Origin: Candidatus Omnitrophota bacterium
GTDB lineage: Bacteria > Omnitrophota > Gorgyraeia > Gygaellales > Profunditerraquicolaceae
Direction of reading: 5' to 3'
DNA length: 63,097 bases
Assembly (NCBI GenBank): GCA_026387315.1
Contig: JAPLLY010000029.1
Location: forward strand, 1 to 63,097
Within the stretch, counting starts at the first letter, position 1. Each line of letters opens with the position of its first letter. The position numbers and the translations under genes are program-made. The notes under the pieces were generated by a model. That model made no database searches and was not told where the DNA came from. It worked only from the letters and a program-made list of their open reading frames with translations. Below, in pieces: positions 7,173 to 15,261 of the stretch.

Positions 7173-8099
7173 TTAATTAAGGCTCTGGAAATAATTATAA
7201 GTGAGCAATGCTATATTTGAAATAAGTTTTTTTGCGGGCTCCGCAACCTTATTTCCATGCTTAATTAAAACACAAATCAGAAAATTACCTTTTGGAGTAT
7301 ATACTATTCCTACATCATGACAAACATGCCTTTCTAAGCCTGTCTTATGAGCAATAAATGTCCCTTCTTTGGGAAGCTTTCTGGGAATACGGTCATTGAT
7401 TTTCTGTTGCCCCAGCAATAGAAGGCATTGCTTAGATACTTCTTTATTCATGAAATTACTACGATAAAGTTCCTCCAAGACAAAAGCCATATCTTCGGCA
7501 GTCGTATAATTCTCTACACCCTCTTTCCTTTCCTTAAAATCCAACATCTTACGCGCTAAATTAGTATTTTTTAAACCTATTTTCTTAAAATACGCATCCA
7601 GTGTATCGAAACCCAGGTAATCTATAAGCAGGTTAGTTGCGGTATTGTCACTCTGCGTAATCATCGGCTCAATCAATTCTTCTACTGTAAAAACAGAGCC
7701 TGCCGGCTTCTCGCCTAATGCTTTTGATCCTTCCACTTTTTCGGAAGCTTTAAGATATATAGTATCTTTCAAGCCGATCTTTTTTTCTTCTGCCGCGTAG
7801 AAACAAGAAAGCATAATGGGGATTTTAACCAAGCTCGCCGAAGGAACCAATTTGTCCTTGTTATAATCGATTTCCCAACCCAGATCTAAATCTTTAATAA
7901 CAACGCTGGAGTGATTGCCGAAAGCCTCGATTCTATTTTTGACCGCAATTTTTAGGTTATCCCATGCGGCCTTTCTTTTTTCAAATAAAACCCGCTTCTC
8001 TTCTGCTTTTTTGAAAATTTGATACCTAGTGTAAGAAAAATAAGTAATTGAGCCCAAAAAACATGCTAGCACACATATAAAAATAATTCTTTTTGTCAT
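7173..8099 (-). CDS. class A beta-lactamase-fold serine hydrolase, membrane-anchored
   Basis: This 308-residue protein has an N-terminal membrane anchor (residues 4-22) and then a periplasmic serine-hydrolase domain. The three active-site motifs are present: S89-L-V-K92, S150-D-N152 and K252-T-G254. The ExxLN motif holding the deacylating glutamate of true class A beta-lactamases is not visible; the region reads 'RKMLDFKERKEGVENYTT', as in the broader COG2367 group. It could be a cell-wall D,D-peptidase or a weak beta-lactamase. It is a separate unit between the znu and feo genes. Confidence 0.8.
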   Translation of the reverse strand: MTKRIIFICVLACFLGSITYFSYTRYQIFKKAEEKRVLFEKRKAAWDNLKIAVKNRIEAFGNHSSVVIKDLDLGWEIDYNKDKLVPSASLVKIPIMLSCFYAAEEKKIGLKDTIYLKASEKVEGSKALGEKPAGSVFTVEELIEPMITQSDNTATNLLIDYLGFDTLDAYFKKIGLKNTNLARKMLDFKERKEGVENYTTAEDMAFVLEELYRSNFMNKEVSKQCLLLLGQQKINDRIPRKLPKEGTFIAHKTGLERHVCHDVGIVYTPKGNFLICVLIKHGNKVAEPAKKLISNIALLTYNYFQSLN

Positions 8100-8140
8100 A
8101 ATTCAGCTAATAATTTTATTGATTGTCCGAATTTAGATTG

Positions 8141-9856
8141 TTATAAAATTAGATTAAGCATTACTCCTACAGATATTGCCACAATTATCATAATCAAAGC
8201 TGACTTTAACATATCTTTTATTCCCAATTCACGGAATAATACTACAAATGCAGCTATACAAGGGAAATATATTGCCAAAATCGTAGAACCGATTACTAGT
8301 TGTTTAGTAGTCAAATTAAGCGGCCCAAGCATACCCACAGCGACATCTTTTCTTAAAAAACCAACTATTAAAGCAGGTATAGCTTCTTTAGGAAGCCCCC
8401 ATAAACCGGTTAAAACCGGAGTAAAGAGATAAGCAAAGAAATCTATAATCTTTAGAGTATAGAGTATATTAACAAAAAGTACGCCTAAAAGCACCAAAGG
8501 CAACGCTTCCTTTAAAAAACCGGATAAACGCATCCAAAGTTTTTTAATCACAGCGGTAAACTGCGGGATCCTGTAAGGAGGAATTTCCACTAATATTTCA
8601 GGGCTTGCTCCCTTTAAAACTCTATTTAAAACCAAACCCTTAATTATTAAGAGTAGAAAAAGAACAAAGAATATGATGGCTACATACTTTGCGCCTCTTT
8701 GCCCTACCAGCCCTACAATCATGGCAATTTGCGCCATACAGGGAATACCAACTGCCATTAAAGTGATAGCGATAAATTTCTCGCGCCTTTCCTCTAAGAG
8801 CCGAGTAGCTAAGATACCCGGAACTTTACAGCCTAAACCTAAGACAAAAGGAATTATCGCGTATCCGTGTAAGCCCAAATGATGCATAAAATTATCTGCC
8901 AAAACTGCCAAACGAGGAAGGTATCCTAAATCTTCCAAAAACCCTAATATAAGATAAAAACTAAATATATAAGGCAGAACCATAGCAATAGGAACATAGA
9001 GGCCTGTGGTTAAAAGCCCAAAAGACTGGCCAAAATTTATTTTACCTTCTATAAAATTACCGATAAGGATATGGTGTAAAAAACTTCCCTCAACTAAAAA
9101 TGTGCTTAATTTCATCAACAAAGGCAACCATAACTTTGTGAACAAGGGCTCAAATATATGCCCAATTAGATTTTCCCCAATAAAACGAACTACCCAAAAG
9201 GAACAATATATAATACCTAAGGCAATCGGTAACCCTGTAAGTGGCTCAATACTCAAATCTTCTAGTATTTCCAAGAAAGTGTGGTGACGGTGAGTTAATC
9301 TCTGAACCTCTTCTATAATTTTACCTATTCTCTCCCATTTCTGGCTGTCGGAAGAGATAGATAAATCTCTCGTTTTTGTTTCTGGCAAGCGATCGATTAG
9401 TTCTTTGATGCCCTCTCCGGTTAAAGCGCAGGTAGGGATTACCGGCACTCCTAACTCTTCTTCTAATTTTTTAATATCAATATAAATCCCCCGGTGCTTG
9501 GTATCATCCCACATATTCAAAGCTACAATAAGCGGCATACCTTTTTCTAAAAGTTGTAAGGTTAAATGAAGATTCCTCTCTAAATTCGTGGCATCAATAA
9601 TATTAATCACCAAGCCGCCTTCTTTTACCATCCGGCAAGCCACGTCTTCGGCTTTACAAGTCGGCTCTAAAGTATATGTTCCCGGCACATCTATGATCAT
9701 TACCGTTTCATCGCCAAGCTTCATTTTACCTTGGGTAAACTCTACTGTTGTTCCGGGATAATTAGAAATTATTACTTTTGCTCCGGTAAGCCGAGAAAAT
9801 ATGGCGCTCTTGCCGACGTTGGGATTACCGATTAACAAAATCTTTTCTATCTTCAC
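8141..9856 (-). CDS. feoB: ferrous iron transporter FeoB
   Basis: This 571-residue protein has a cytoplasmic G domain with G1 'GNPNVGKS' (10-17), G3 'DVPGTYTLEP', G4 'NMWD' and a G5-like 'CALTGEG', followed by a membrane domain with gate segments ('GYLPRLAVLAD', 'LGLGCKVPGILATR', 'FLRKDVAVGMLGPL'). It is shorter than E. coli FeoB (773 aa) but contains the whole core. The start is a GTG at 9856, placing G1 at the expected distance from the N-terminus. That start lies inside a palindromic repeat shared with the murI start. feoA is 96 bp upstream. Confidence 0.93.
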   Translation of the reverse strand: MKIEKILLIGNPNVGKSAIFSRLTGAKVIISNYPGTTVEFTQGKMKLGDETVMIIDVPGTYTLEPTCKAEDVACRMVKEGGLVINIIDATNLERNLHLTLQLLEKGMPLIVALNMWDDTKHRGIYIDIKKLEEELGVPVIPTCALTGEGIKELIDRLPETKTRDLSISSDSQKWERIGKIIEEVQRLTHRHHTFLEILEDLSIEPLTGLPIALGIIYCSFWVVRFIGENLIGHIFEPLFTKLWLPLLMKLSTFLVEGSFLHHILIGNFIEGKINFGQSFGLLTTGLYVPIAMVLPYIFSFYLILGFLEDLGYLPRLAVLADNFMHHLGLHGYAIIPFVLGLGCKVPGILATRLLEERREKFIAITLMAVGIPCMAQIAMIVGLVGQRGAKYVAIIFFVLFLLLIIKGLVLNRVLKGASPEILVEIPPYRIPQFTAVIKKLWMRLSGFLKEALPLVLLGVLFVNILYTLKIIDFFAYLFTPVLTGLWGLPKEAIPALIVGFLRKDVAVGMLGPLNLTTKQLVIGSTILAIYFPCIAAFVVLFRELGIKDMLKSALIMIIVAISVGVMLNLIL

Positions 9857-9956
9857 CCCGCACCTTCTCTATTATTCATAATTATTTTTATACCCCATGC
9901 CTTCTAACGCTTCAGTTCTTTAAGTTCCCTGAATATATAGAAGGTGCGGGGTTCAT
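9854..9956. repeat. palindromic stop-to-start element, copy 1 (feoA-feoB junction)
   Basis: The inverted ends ACCCCGCACCTTCT (9855-9868) and AGAAGGTGCGGGGT (9939-9952) match for 14 bp and enclose about 70 bp of AT-rich DNA. On the minus strand one end contains the feoA stop (AGATGA) and the other supplies AGAAGG as Shine-Dalgarno and the GTG start of feoB. An element of the same design, about 100 bp long, occupies 59263-59363 between the amidase and murI. Confidence 0.85.
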
Positions 9957-10186
9957 CTTTTGACTTCCAATAAGATTCTTTTGGCCATACCAAAACCAAC
10001 GGCAATCTGTATATTGCCTACTTCTACTGTCTGGGGGCCACGCCAGAAATGAGAACTTACCTTAGTTATTTTCTTCCCCGGCCTTAGCCCCATACTTTGT
10101 AATTTTCTTACGATGCCGCGGCCACCCTGAATCTCTTTTACTATGCCAGTTTCTCCTGGTTGTATTTGGGTTAAATCTATTATCAT
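9953..10186 (-). CDS. feoA: ferrous iron transport protein FeoA
   Basis: This 77-residue protein has an SH3-like FeoA fold: 'GETGIVKEIQGGRGIVRKLQSMGLRPGKKITKV' and 'GPQTVEVGNIQIAVGFGMAKRILLEV'. FeoA is a small cytosolic partner that assists FeoB in Fe(II) uptake. It is the penultimate gene of the iron/Fe-S island. Its TGA stop lies at the edge of the palindromic element that leads into feoB. Confidence 0.9.
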   Translation of the reverse strand: MIIDLTQIQPGETGIVKEIQGGRGIVRKLQSMGLRPGKKITKVSSHFWRGPQTVEVGNIQIAVGFGMAKRILLEVKR

Positions 10187-10202
10187 GATTAACGTAGCCT
10201 CA

Positions 10203-10523
10203 TTAAAAAGTCACCACTTTATCGCTTTCTTTAACAATTTCATACATATCTTTCATCGTTGAGATAGGACACATCTGTGATCCTTCCTGCTCTCTGCTTT
10301 TAATACATGTTCCGCAGGCGTAAATTTTACCTCCGGCTTGAAGCAATTTCTCTGCTTGTTCAACGGTGTTAAACTTCTCTGTGCTAATTTTCTGATATTC
10401 TACGCCCTTACCCATAAAGAAAACACTAATCTCATCTTTCTGGCCAATAGCAAAATTAGTATAGCGTAAAGCATTCCAACAGGTTTCTGTGTCGTTACTT
10501 GAAATAATAATCCCTATTTTCAT
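10203..10523 (-). CDS. DsrE/DsrF-like sulfur relay protein
   Basis: This 106-residue protein has the DsrE fold pattern: 'MKIGIIISSNDTETCWNALRYTNFAIGQ' at the start, 'ISVFFMGKGVEYQ', and a C-terminal cysteine-rich part 'YACGTCIKSREQEG' and 'MCPIS'. DsrE-like proteins pass persulfide sulfur on cysteine. It lies between a ferredoxin and feoA in an Fe-S-related operon, so a role in sulfur delivery for cluster assembly is reasonable, but no direct evidence is present. Confidence 0.7.
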   Translation of the reverse strand: MKIGIIISSNDTETCWNALRYTNFAIGQKDEISVFFMGKGVEYQKISTEKFNTVEQAEKLLQAGGKIYACGTCIKSREQEGSQMCPISTMKDMYEIVKESDKVVTF

Positions 10524-10537
10524 CCTAACCTCCTGGT

Positions 10538-10726
10538 TTAAATGATCTTCAATGCGTCAACCGGACAAACCTTTACACATCCGCGCAGGCGATCGCATTT
10601 CAACTCATCAGTTACCTTGCATTTTCTGCTTTTCTCATCAATATACAAAATCTTTTTTGGGCAAAGCTCAACACAGGCGCTGCAACCAATACAAAGCTCC
10701 TCGTCAATAATCACAATCTTGTTCAT
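10538..10726 (-). CDS. small 4Fe-4S ferredoxin
   Basis: This 62-residue protein has one canonical cluster motif, 'CIGCSACVELCP' (CxxCxxCxxxCP), and a second, altered set 'CDRLRGCVKVCPVDA' in which the CxxC start is stretched. It would carry one or two [4Fe-4S] clusters and act as an electron carrier in the cytosol. Its start overlaps the stop of the MBL-hydrolase gene (ATGA), so the two are probably translationally coupled. Confidence 0.85.
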   Translation of the reverse strand: MNKIVIIDEELCIGCSACVELCPKKILYIDEKSRKCKVTDELKCDRLRGCVKVCPVDALKII

Positions 10727-11433
10727 AATTCTATGCTATCCCCTGCTTTGGCTCGTACAAAATCACTGGCAAATACTTTACTCATCATCTTTGTCGCACG
10801 CTTACCCACGCAGTGCATTGGCGCGATCCTGCGAACACCGAGTTCTCGTAGGTCTTTTATGATACGTGCATTCGTTTCGTCATCATTATTTTTTAAATGA
10901 AAACCACCGATTAAAGAATGAACATCATTATGAAAACGTTCCTTAACATGCCGAACAATATCCACTATTCCGGGATGCGCACATCCGCATATAACCGTTA
11001 AGCCTTCGGCTGTTTTTACTACAACCGACTGCTCGCAGATCTTTTCTCCATCGGATTCTCCGCAAAGCTCTCCGGTAGAATAAATAGCATCTTTGATCTG
11101 CGTCACGCCTCCTGCCTCAACAACCTTAACACTAAACGAAGCGATCCTATCTTTTATCTCCTGTTTAAATCCCGGACATAAATAGACTGTGATATCTTTC
11201 CGATTTGGGATCAGATACCATAATCCTGAGATATGATCCCAGTCGTCATGCGACAATACAATGTGCTTAATCTTAGCGGTATCTATATTAAACTTCCGCA
11301 TATTCTTTAAAAGCACTCCCGGATTGCCAAAAGTATCAAAAAGCACATCTTCGCCGATTAAAAACGAAACGCCCCACCTGCGAATGAACCGCTCCCACTT
11401 GCTTGAACCTGTGGCTATAACTTTGATTTGCAT
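10723..11433 (-). CDS. metallo-beta-lactamase-fold hydrolase
   Basis: This 236-residue protein has the MBL metal-binding motif 'LSHDDWDHISG' (HxxxDH type), plus 'CGCAHPGIVDIV' and 'IGGFHLKN', and a C-terminal 'MHCVGKRA'. This matches the COG1237-like branch that often accompanies ferredoxin-MinD ATPases in anaerobes. The natural substrate is unknown. It lies 3 nt downstream of the IscU-like gene and overlaps the ferredoxin gene, so it belongs to the same transcript. Confidence 0.8.
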   Translation of the reverse strand: MQIKVIATGSSKWERFIRRWGVSFLIGEDVLFDTFGNPGVLLKNMRKFNIDTAKIKHIVLSHDDWDHISGLWYLIPNRKDITVYLCPGFKQEIKDRIASFSVKVVEAGGVTQIKDAIYSTGELCGESDGEKICEQSVVVKTAEGLTVICGCAHPGIVDIVRHVKERFHNDVHSLIGGFHLKNNDDETNARIIKDLRELGVRRIAPMHCVGKRATKMMSKVFASDFVRAKAGDSIEL

Positions 11434-11436
11434 TAT

Positions 11437-11829
11437 CTATGCCTTCAATAAATAATCCGCTATCGCACGGTAAAGCGTGCTTACCGATAGTATCGAACAA
11501 TGTAGATGATCATCGGGTAAGCCCTTAAGCCTCGCAATTACTTCTCCGGCAGAAATCGACAGAGCCTCTTTAATAGTTTTACCTTCTGCCAGTTTTGCCG
11601 CCATAGCCGCGCAGGCCCTTGTAGCATGGCAACCTTCGGTATAATATTTAATTTCGGTAATTTTATCCTTTTCAATCACTAGATAAAACTCCATCGCGTC
11701 CCCGCAAGGCCCCTTTAAATAAGAAGAGCTTACAGGATCGTTCATCCTGCCATAATATTTCTCGTTTTTAATTAAATTTAAAACCTCTTCAGGATAATTA
11801 GAGAAGTTTTCTTGCGTATTATCTCTCAT
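11437..11829 (-). CDS. IscU/NifU-like Fe-S cluster scaffold
   Basis: The start at 11829 (130 aa) gives an ATGA overlap with the upstream ATPase. The protein shows the three cysteine sites of the IscU/NifU N-terminal fold: 'GPCGDAMEFYLVIE', 'YTEGCHATRACAAMAAKL' and 'DHLHCSIL'. Such proteins hold nascent Fe-S clusters. It sits next to two MinD-type ATPases with ferredoxin inserts, so it may take part in assembling or transferring clusters for these or other anaerobic enzymes. Confidence 0.85.
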   Translation of the reverse strand: MRDNTQENFSNYPEEVLNLIKNEKYYGRMNDPVSSSYLKGPCGDAMEFYLVIEKDKITEIKYYTEGCHATRACAAMAAKLAEGKTIKEALSISAGEVIARLKGLPDDHLHCSILSVSTLYRAIADYLLKA

Positions 11830-12674
11830 TCTAGATCCTCCCATATTTTCCTCGCCTCATCGCTAGCAGCACATTCTGCGTATTCGATGATAGTTTTGCC
11901 TTCAACCAAAGCTTTAACAACCGTCATATCAAAAGCGATCTTGCCAATAACCGGCACATCCTGTTCACGGCAGAATTCTTCAATCTTGCCCGTCATAGTT
12001 AGATTTAAATCATACTTATTCACAACGAATTTGACTAGAATATTAAAATGCTTTGCCACTTCCAAAACGCGCTGGGCGTCATGCAAACCTGAAAGCGTCG
12101 GTTCAGTCACGATTAACGCACAATCAACGCCTGATAATGACGCGATTACCGGACATCCTATTCCCGGAGGCCCGTCAATAATAACGTAGTCTAAACCGCT
12201 TTTCTCTGCTAACTCTTTAGCAACCTGCCGTATTTTTGCCACAAGCTTACCGGAATTCTCTTCGGCAATGCCAAGCTTTGCATGGACAAAAGGGCCATGT
12301 TGAGTATCCGAAACAAACCACTCTCCGGCTACATTTTCTTCCATTTGAATTGCTCCATGCGGACATATCTGGCTACAGAGAGCACATCCTTCACAAGAAA
12401 AATCCTCAATCGTATAATCGGTTTTTATTTCCCCAAATCTACATACTAACGCACATTTCCCGCATTTCCTGCAAAGCTTCTTATCAATAACCGCGGTCTG
12501 GCCGCTTCTAAATTCATGGCGCTCTTTAACCGTAGGATGCAACAAAAGGTGCAGGTCTGCCGCATCCACATCACAGTCAACCATAACTTTATTCTTAGCC
12601 AAAGCGGCAAACGATCCCGTAACAACTGTTTTACCTGTCCCGCCTTTTCCGCTGATAACAACTATTTGCTTCAT
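11826..12674 (-). CDS. MinD-superfamily ATPase with inserted ferredoxin domain (second copy)
   Basis: This 282-residue P-loop ATPase begins with a deviant Walker A 'GKGGTGKT' (residues 9-16). A two-cluster ferredoxin insert follows in the middle ('CRKCGKCALVCRFG', 'CEGCALCSQICPHGA'), then a switch region 'VIIDGPPGIGCPV'. It belongs to the COG1149-type pairs common in anaerobes and is related to Mrp/NBP35 Fe-S carriers. It overlaps the end of its paralogue by 44 nt. The exact client is unknown. Confidence 0.88.
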   Translation of the reverse strand: MKQIVVISGKGGTGKTVVTGSFAALAKNKVMVDCDVDAADLHLLLHPTVKERHEFRSGQTAVIDKKLCRKCGKCALVCRFGEIKTDYTIEDFSCEGCALCSQICPHGAIQMEENVAGEWFVSDTQHGPFVHAKLGIAEENSGKLVAKIRQVAKELAEKSGLDYVIIDGPPGIGCPVIASLSGVDCALIVTEPTLSGLHDAQRVLEVAKHFNILVKFVVNKYDLNLTMTGKIEEFCREQDVPVIGKIAFDMTVVKALVEGKTIIEYAECAASDEARKIWEDLE

Positions 12675-13521
12675 TTTTTATTCCGCATATATTCAAATAT
12701 AAATTAATGAATTTATCCTGATAAGAAGTATCCTTTTCCACAATAGGTATGCCTTCGGAATAACTAACTGCTATTTCTCTACTAAAAGGTATTTTCATTA
12801 AAATAGGAATATTCTCATTTCCACAATAATCCTCTACTTTTTCATCGCCTATATCAGAACGATTAATGACAACGCCGAATGGTATCTGCAATTTTCGCAA
12901 TACCTCAACCGCTAAAATAAGGTCGTTCAAACCAAAAGGCGTCGGCTCAGTTACCAATACACAAAAATCGCTTCCTTTAACTGCCGTAATGACTGGGCAT
13001 GATGTTCCGGGCGGCGCATCAATGATAACTGTCCTTGTGGCATTTATATATTCTTTAACCTGACGGATTAAAGACGGCGACATTGCCTCACCGATATTGA
13101 GACGACCATGAATAAACTGCATATCGCCTTTCTCACCAATTTCGATTACGCCGATTTCCTTGTTGACTTCTTTTATCGCCCCTTGAGGACAAAGCAAACT
13201 ACACGCTCCGCAACCATGGCAAAGATGCGGAAAAACTAAAACATTACTCTTTTTACCTTCGCTTCCCGGCAATACCGCGATAGCGTGATAAGCACAAACC
13301 TCGCGGCACTTACCACAATAAGTGCATTTTGCTTCATCAATTTCGGGCACAGCGATACTCGCCTTTCTTTCACCGCCAATACGCGGTTTTAAGAATATAT
13401 GCGCGTTGGGCTCTTCCACATCGCAATCAACGAGCTGAATATTTTTAAGCGACAACGCTAGATTAACCGCTACAGTAGTTTTGCCCGTGCCACCCTTACC
13501 GCTAGCAATTGAAATGATCAT
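12631..13521 (-). CDS. MinD-superfamily ATPase with inserted ferredoxin domain (first copy)
   Basis: This 296-residue paralogue of the following gene has 'GKGGTGKTTVAVNLA' at the N-terminus, a ferredoxin insert ('CTYCGKCREVCAYHA', 'CHGCGACSLLCPQGA') and 'VIIDAPPGTSCPV'. The pair probably forms a heterodimeric ATPase that handles Fe-S or metal clusters. Its 3' end overlaps the next gene by 44 nt, and its start overlaps the end of the methyltransferase gene by 20 nt, giving tight translational coupling. Confidence 0.88.
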   Translation of the reverse strand: MIISIASGKGGTGKTTVAVNLALSLKNIQLVDCDVEEPNAHIFLKPRIGGERKASIAVPEIDEAKCTYCGKCREVCAYHAIAVLPGSEGKKSNVLVFPHLCHGCGACSLLCPQGAIKEVNKEIGVIEIGEKGDMQFIHGRLNIGEAMSPSLIRQVKEYINATRTVIIDAPPGTSCPVITAVKGSDFCVLVTEPTPFGLNDLILAVEVLRKLQIPFGVVINRSDIGDEKVEDYCGNENIPILMKIPFSREIAVSYSEGIPIVEKDTSYQDKFINLYLNICGIKNEANSCYQRKRRDR

Positions 13522-14137
13522 TGATTTTGTTTAAGTCTTTGCTTGCAATTAATACTTGCTGATATATACTTTGAATACTCCTTACTAAAAAACATTTCCC
13601 CCTTAAATAGGCCTCGGTATCTGTTAATTTAGTTTTACCCACTTCATGCGCGTTGCCTTCAAGAGCGTGAATCTTATCCATAATTTTAAAACCTTCTTCG
13701 GTAAAATCCGCTAAGATTAATTTTCCATTTTGCGAAAGCAGCCTAATTAACTCATCAAAAACTTGATAAGGATTGCGCAGGTGATGGAGGACGTTTACAG
13801 AAAAGACTGTATCAAAACTGCCTTCGGAAAAACTAGTACGTTCACCGTTTTCGATCCTAAAATCTACTTGCTTTTCGAAACCAAAATGAGCGATGTTCAG
13901 TTTTGCGAAACGCTGCTCAACCGCTGATATATCAAAAGTAACAAATTGATATCCAGCTTTAGCTAAAGCGAGCGCAAAATGCCCCTTACCAGTTCCGGCT
14001 TCAAGAATTCTTCCATAGAGAGGCTTCGCCTGCTCTAAGATAAAATCCCTTTCCTTGTCTACGTCGTAGCCTAAACTTTTGTATAGCGCTTTTCGTTCTA
14101 AATATTTTTTATGATTCTTTAGTATTTCCTTATTCAA
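13502..14137 (-). CDS. class I SAM-dependent methyltransferase
   Basis: This 211-residue protein has the SAM-binding motif I 'ILEAGTGKGHFALALAKAG', an acidic end of strand 2 ('VTFDIS') and motif IV 'FDTVFSVNVLHHLRNP', characteristic of the Methyltransf_11 type. The substrate is not evident. Its position inside the Fe-S/NifX operon is a recurring neighbourhood in anaerobes; a role connected with metal cofactors is possible but unproven. Confidence 0.85.
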   Translation of the reverse strand: MNKEILKNHKKYLERKALYKSLGYDVDKERDFILEQAKPLYGRILEAGTGKGHFALALAKAGYQFVTFDISAVEQRFAKLNIAHFGFEKQVDFRIENGERTSFSEGSFDTVFSVNVLHHLRNPYQVFDELIRLLSQNGKLILADFTEEGFKIMDKIHALEGNAHEVGKTKLTDTEAYLRGKCFLVRSIQSIYQQVLIASKDLNKINDHFNC

Positions 14138-14148
14138 AATACCCTATC

Positions 14149-14520
14149 TTACTTATTCGGCATACCGAATTTTGATCCTACGTTCGGAGCATCCGCGAGT
14201 TTATATTTCCCATTTTTATAACCCTCTATTGCCTCTTTTACTGTTCCGGAAACTCCGGTAAATATGCTGATCCCCGCGGCTAATAACACCTGATGCGCGT
14301 TGGGCCCGACGTTTCCGGTAAGAACTGCCTTAACTCCTTTGGATACCACAAGCTGGCCTGATTGAATACCTGCTCCTCCCTGAAACTGAGAGTTGGCGTT
14401 TTCCTGCGCCTCAAAATTTTCGGTATCGGTATCAAAAAATATAAAATTCTGGCACCGGCCGAAGCGAGGATCAACCTTAGAATCCAAAGTTTTTCCTTCT
14501 GAAGTAATACATATTTTCAT
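14149..14520 (-). CDS. NifX/NifB-associated cofactor-binding family protein
   Basis: The start is placed at the ATG at 14520 (123 aa) because AAGGAAGG lies just upstream and the protein then begins 'MKICITSEGKTLDSKVDPRFGRC', the usual family N-terminus. The domain is the dinitrogenase iron-molybdenum cofactor biosynthesis fold ('VSKGVKAVLTGNVGPNA'). No nitrogenase genes are nearby, so it is one of the widespread relatives found with MinD-ferredoxin ATPases. It lies 16 nt after a second NifX-like gene. Confidence 0.85.
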   Translation of the reverse strand: MKICITSEGKTLDSKVDPRFGRCQNFIFFDTDTENFEAQENANSQFQGGAGIQSGQLVVSKGVKAVLTGNVGPNAHQVLLAAGISIFTGVSGTVKEAIEGYKNGKYKLADAPNVGSKFGMPNK

Positions 14521-14536
14521 ATTTAAACCTTCCTTC

Positions 14537-14914
14537 TTAATGGCATCCTTCGCCGTCACCATGATCTTTACAAGCATCAAGGCCACCCAAAGTATTATTC
14601 ATAAAATCATTCAGCGCTTTTTGCACATTACCAGAATAGCCAAACACCTGAACTCCCGCTTGAGCGAATTTTTGCTGAGCGCCCATCCCCATACCTCCAG
14701 CGATAACATGGGTTATCTTATGCTTTAGGATCTCATCCACTGCAACACACCCGCCACCGCCATGTACAGTGTTATTCGGCACAATGCGCGAACTGATTAT
14801 TTTCTTCTTATCTTTATCAATATCCGCTAAAAAGAAAAACTTACACTGCCCAAAATGCGCGCAGACATTACCATGTACACCATTCTCATCTTCCAACACA
14901 ACGCCGACTCTCAT
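14537..14914 (-). CDS. NifX-like protein with histidine/cysteine-rich tail
   Basis: This 125-residue protein has the NifX/NafY-type fold ('ENGVHGNVCAHFGQCKFFFLADID', 'KITHVIAGGMGMGAQQKF'). It ends in 'CKDHGDGEGCH', a tail that could bind metal. It follows DUF5320 by 36 bp and precedes a second family member, so the two may act together as carriers of a metal cofactor. The start has a good AAGGAAGG ribosome-binding site. Confidence 0.85.
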   Translation of the reverse strand: MRVGVVLEDENGVHGNVCAHFGQCKFFFLADIDKDKKKIISSRIVPNNTVHGGGGCVAVDEILKHKITHVIAGGMGMGAQQKFAQAGVQVFGYSGNVQKALNDFMNNTLGGLDACKDHGDGEGCH

Positions 14915-14950
14915 ATTTACACCCTTCCTTTCTTAATAAAGCTTTAGTTA

Positions 14951-15199
14951 TTATTTTTCCTTTGGTATTGAGCAACCAAAACCGCCAAATGCCTGCATAC
15001 CTCTTTGAGCCCTGATCCAACCCGAAAGCCCGGTAGCGTTAAAACAATTTCTATGTCCGTGGCCACTACCTCTACCGCAAAAAACGCGGCCATTCATTGG
15101 CCTTACACCTGTACTATTTAATTCTACCGCGCAATACCCTCTACCACCGCCTGTCATTGCTCCTTGGCCTCTTGGCCCTGTTCCGTCAAAACCTGGCAT
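14951..15199 (-). CDS. DUF5320-family protein
   Basis: The start is set at 15199 (82 aa), behind GGAAGGTGG, so that it begins 'MPGFDGTGPRGQGAMTGGGRG', the standard start of DUF5320 proteins. The family is glycine-rich with scattered cysteines and accompanies NifX-like and MinD-ferredoxin genes in anaerobes. Its role is not known. It is the second gene after fur and follows a Fur-box-like sequence. Confidence 0.8.
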   Translation of the reverse strand: MPGFDGTGPRGQGAMTGGGRGYCAVELNSTGVRPMNGRVFCGRGSGHGHRNCFNATGLSGWIRAQRGMQAFGGFGCSIPKEK

Positions 15200-15221
15200 G
15201 ATTACCACCTTCCTTTCCGTT

Positions 15222-15243
15222 ACTGAAAATCATTTCCATTAAT
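15222..15243. promoter_or_regulatory. putative Fur box upstream of DUF5320
   Basis: The sequence ACTGAAAATCATTTCCATTAA lies between fur and the DUF5320 gene and resembles the GATAATGATAATCATTATC Fur consensus. Its core GAAAATCATTTCC is nearly the mirror of a site upstream of fur itself. Two related sites flanking a fur gene support Fur control of the iron/Fe-S operon. Confidence 0.45.
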
Positions 15244-15261
15244 AGGTAAAAAATATAGCGA

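Noticed and set aside
14149-14914. Nitrogen fixation genes suggested by NifX-like proteins
   Set aside because: No nifHDK or nifB is present; this family is common with MinD-ferredoxin ATPases outside nitrogen fixation.
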